This document shows, piece after piece, positions 62,077 to 64,000 of a DNA stretch of 64,000 nt. The stretch comes from Lelliottia sp. JS-SCA-14 (GTDB taxonomy: Bacteria; Pseudomonadota; Gammaproteobacteria; Enterobacterales; Enterobacteriaceae), in assembly GCF_035593345.1 (NCBI RefSeq), contig NZ_CP141606.1, positions 2,108,001 through 2,172,000 on the forward strand. Reading direction: 5' to 3'. The notes beneath the pieces were generated by a model. It did no database searches, was not told the origin of the DNA, and worked only from the letters and a program-made list of their open reading frames with translations. Both the position numbers and the translations under genes were made by a program. Each line of letters opens with the position of its first letter. Position 1 is the stretch's first letter.

Positions 62077-64000
62077 TCCGTAATCGTCCCTGGCGGCGGA
62101 GCCTGTTCCAGCTGAGAGAGCGAACAGTGCAGACGCCAGATCAGCGACGCGAGATCGCGCGCTGCCGGTAGATGGTGGCGCGCCAGCGTATCGCAAATGC
62201 GCTGTAGCTCTGCGAGCGTCATCGCCAGCGGGCGCTGCTGAACGCCGCGTTTGCTCATCACGTCCCGCAGCAGGGAAATGCAGATATCACGCACCTGCGA
62301 CAGGGGATCTGAGCGGGTTTCCCATGCGCGCAGTTGCCACACCACATGCGAACAGTTCAACAGCACCACGCCCCAGCGCAGCAGCCAGCGACGCGATAGC
62401 TCATCCTGGCTGTTATTCAGCTGACTCACGTGATGATAAACCAGCGATTCGTATTCACTCTCACGCAGGTGCGGCTTGCGGCTGAGCTGATCGACAAACC
62501 CTGCGCGCAGCTCGCGGATGTGTCGCCGACTTTTCCGCGCGTCCGAGCCGGGGCGCAGGACCGCAAAGGCCAGCCACGCCAGCCCCACGCCCAGAATCTT
62601 CGCCAGATTGTCATTCATAAAGTCGGCAAAATTGTAAACCGGCGGATTGGTGACGGAAATGAACGACCCCATAAAGACGATCAGTTGCCCCCACAAGCCC
62701 GCGAGTTTCGGCATCTGCAATTTCAGCAGCTGCATCGTGGTGAGCAGCGGGAACAGGAACAGCAGGAACTGCCACAGATCGGTGATTTGCACCATCAGCC
62801 CGAATTTCACGGCGAAGCTGAAGAGCGAAAGCAGCACCAGCGTACGCATCAGCAGTGTCAGAGAGTTAAACGGCGAGGCAGCCACGGAGTAGAGCACGCA
62901 GCTGATCGCCGCCAGCGTCAGCGCCGCCGAGCCCGACTCCCACTGGGTGGTGATGCTCCAGGCACCGACCAGCGTCAGGGCGCAGAAGGTGCGAAAACCG
63001 CTCCATAACGCTTCTTTGTTATCCGTATGCCTGGTCAGCGCAGGGCTGCCCGGCACGTTAAATTCGGTAATGGGTGTGGCATTTTCAACGGCGCTGATCC
63101 AGCGACTGCTGCGCAGGTATAAGCGGCAAAAGTAGAGCAACCGCTGCCAGAACGCGCGATGGCGGTAATCAAACTCATCCGTCGGCGCGAGAGGCGCAAT
63201 GATACGCGCCACCGCCAGCATATCCGTCTGCGGATTCGCCAGCGCCGCCAGCAGACGGTCGATCACTTCGCGCGTGTTGTCCGGCGGACTGGGCCAGTTG
63301 AGCAATATCCGGCGCAGGCCCGAAAGGGCGCTGGTCATTCTCAACTGCTGGTGGAGAAGGTAGTTCAGTAATTTATTCTGCCGACGAAAGCGGTAATGGC
63401 TCCAGAACGCCTGGATGCGCAGGAGGTTCATGGTCAGGATCTGGCCGATGACTTTCTCGTGGGCCAGGCGAACCGCATCGCTGGAATCGGGCTGCCAGAG
63501 CAGACTGGCGTGCTCCAGCAGGCGCGCATGCATGGTTTTTAACGCCGAGATGAGCGTGGTGCCGTCAGAGGTGCTCGGCAGGATCATCATCATCACCCCG
63601 CCGCACAAAATACCGATGATCACTTCGCACACGCGCGCCTGGGCGATATCCCAAAGCTCCGTGGTGTCGAGAATATTGACCACCGGAAAGGCGATAATCG
63701 CGGCGGTATAGCCCGCCAGCTGGAACGCGTAGGCGACGTTATTCGTAAAATGGGCGCAGGCCCAGGTACAAACGCCGAGCCAGGCGGCCATGCTGAGCAA
63801 AAAGAGCCAGGGATCGTTGAGCGTATGTCCGGCGATAATCAGCGCCGCCGTCGCACCAAGCAGGCTCCCGGCGACGCGCCCAAGACTTTTACTGATGACG
63901 CCGCCGACGGTCGGAAAGCTGACCACCGCCGCAGAAGTCATGGCCCAGTAGGGCTCATCCAGATTCAGGTAATAGGCCACCGACAGGGCCAGACACATGG
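62055..64000 (-). CDS. ydhK: FUSC-family inner-membrane protein YdhK, 5' end cut
   Basis: Aromatic acid exporter-like (FUSC, AaeB-related) membrane protein. About 648 codons are visible; the start lies beyond the right edge, because K-12 YdhK has about 20 more N-terminal residues before AMCLALTVAYYL. The first visible Met (63998) is within the first helix. Two blocks of helices are seen ([27 protein letters not shown] and [25 protein letters not shown]), each followed by a cytoplasmic domain. In E. coli it forms an operon with the ydhI and ydhJ genes, a tripartite efflux system beside slyA, and those genes should lie just beyond 64000. The substrate is unknown. Confidence 0.95.
   Translation of the reverse strand, partial: MCLALSVAYYLNLDEPYWAMTSAAVVSFPTVGGVISKSLGRVAGSLLGATAALIIAGHTLNDPWLFLLSMAAWLGVCTWACAHFTNNVAYAFQLAGYTAAIIAFPVVNILDTTELWDIAQARVCEVIIGILCGGVMMMILPSTSDGTTLISALKTMHARLLEHASLLWQPDSSDAVRLAHEKVIGQILTMNLLRIQAFWSHYRFRRQNKLLNYLLHQQLRMTSALSGLRRILLNWPSPPDNTREVIDRLLAALANPQTDMLAVARIIAPLAPTDEFDYRHRAFWQRLLYFCRLYLRSSRWISAVENATPITEFNVPGSPALTRHTDNKEALWSGFRTFCALTLVGAWSITTQWESGSAALTLAAISCVLYSVAASPFNSLTLLMRTLVLLSLFSFAVKFGLMVQITDLWQFLLFLFPLLTTMQLLKLQMPKLAGLWGQLIVFMGSFISVTNPPVYNFADFMNDNLAKILGVGLAWLAFAVLRPGSDARKSRRHIRELRAGFVDQLSRKPHLRESEYESLVYHHVSQLNNSQDELSRRWLLRWGVVLLNCSHVVWQLRAWETRSDPLSQVRDICISLLRDVMSKRGVQQRPLAMTLAELQRICDTLARHHLPAARDLASLIWRLHCSLSQLEQAPPPGTITDQITPQA

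Overview
The window is chromosomal DNA from a member of the Enterobacteriaceae, most likely Enterobacter, Lelliottia, Leclercia or a close relative. The right third (about 44-64 kb) keeps, in inverted order, the gene order around 37 min of the Escherichia coli K-12 map: valV/valW tRNAs, mdtK, ribC, cfa, punC (ydhC), punR (ydhB), purR, ynhF, ydhP, sodB, mepH, grxD, rnt, gloA, nemA, nemR, ydhL, ydhF, sodC, ydhK. Protein lengths and catalytic residues match the K-12 proteins closely. One extra gene, an EptA-family phosphoethanolamine transferase, sits between nemR and ydhL.

The left end (0-8 kb) carries a polar amino acid ABC transporter (ATPase cut by the window edge, plus its binding protein), a FixL/FixJ-like two-component pair followed by a secreted HbpS/GlcG-family protein, a 47-residue acidic peptide with a Cys-containing tail beside a degenerate metallo-beta-lactamase-fold protein, a CynT-type carbonic anhydrase and ydhS.

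Between ydhS and the tRNA-Val pair lies about 36 kb of accessory DNA. Its core (9.5-34.3 kb) is a complete type I secretion locus for a giant adhesin: a TolC-like outer membrane protein, a 6599-residue BapA/LapA-type adhesin, an ABC exporter with a degenerate C39-like domain, and an HlyD-type adaptor. The adhesin has 49 Ig-like units of about 100 residues. Forty-two of them form seven copies of a six-unit, about 1.8 kb higher-order repeat. Five to seven units of a second family follow, then an FG-GAP-like calcium-binding region and an RTX-type C-terminal secretion signal. Immediately downstream are two divergent regulators of lower GC content: a protein with two winged-helix-like regions, and a LuxR-HTH/EAL protein with an altered loop 6. 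They suggest control by cyclic di-GMP.

From 37 to 44 kb there is a patchwork: an aldo-keto reductase, an orphan small gene, a leader and a 145-residue gene that look like remnants of a P4-type satellite, a LysR regulator divergent from a secreted alpha/beta hydrolase, a NepI-like exporter, and a rearranged hydrolase pseudogene that ends next to the tRNA-Val genes. Strong intrinsic terminators, two PurR boxes and a perfect NemR box can be read directly. No CRISPR array, insertion sequence or intact integrase was found.
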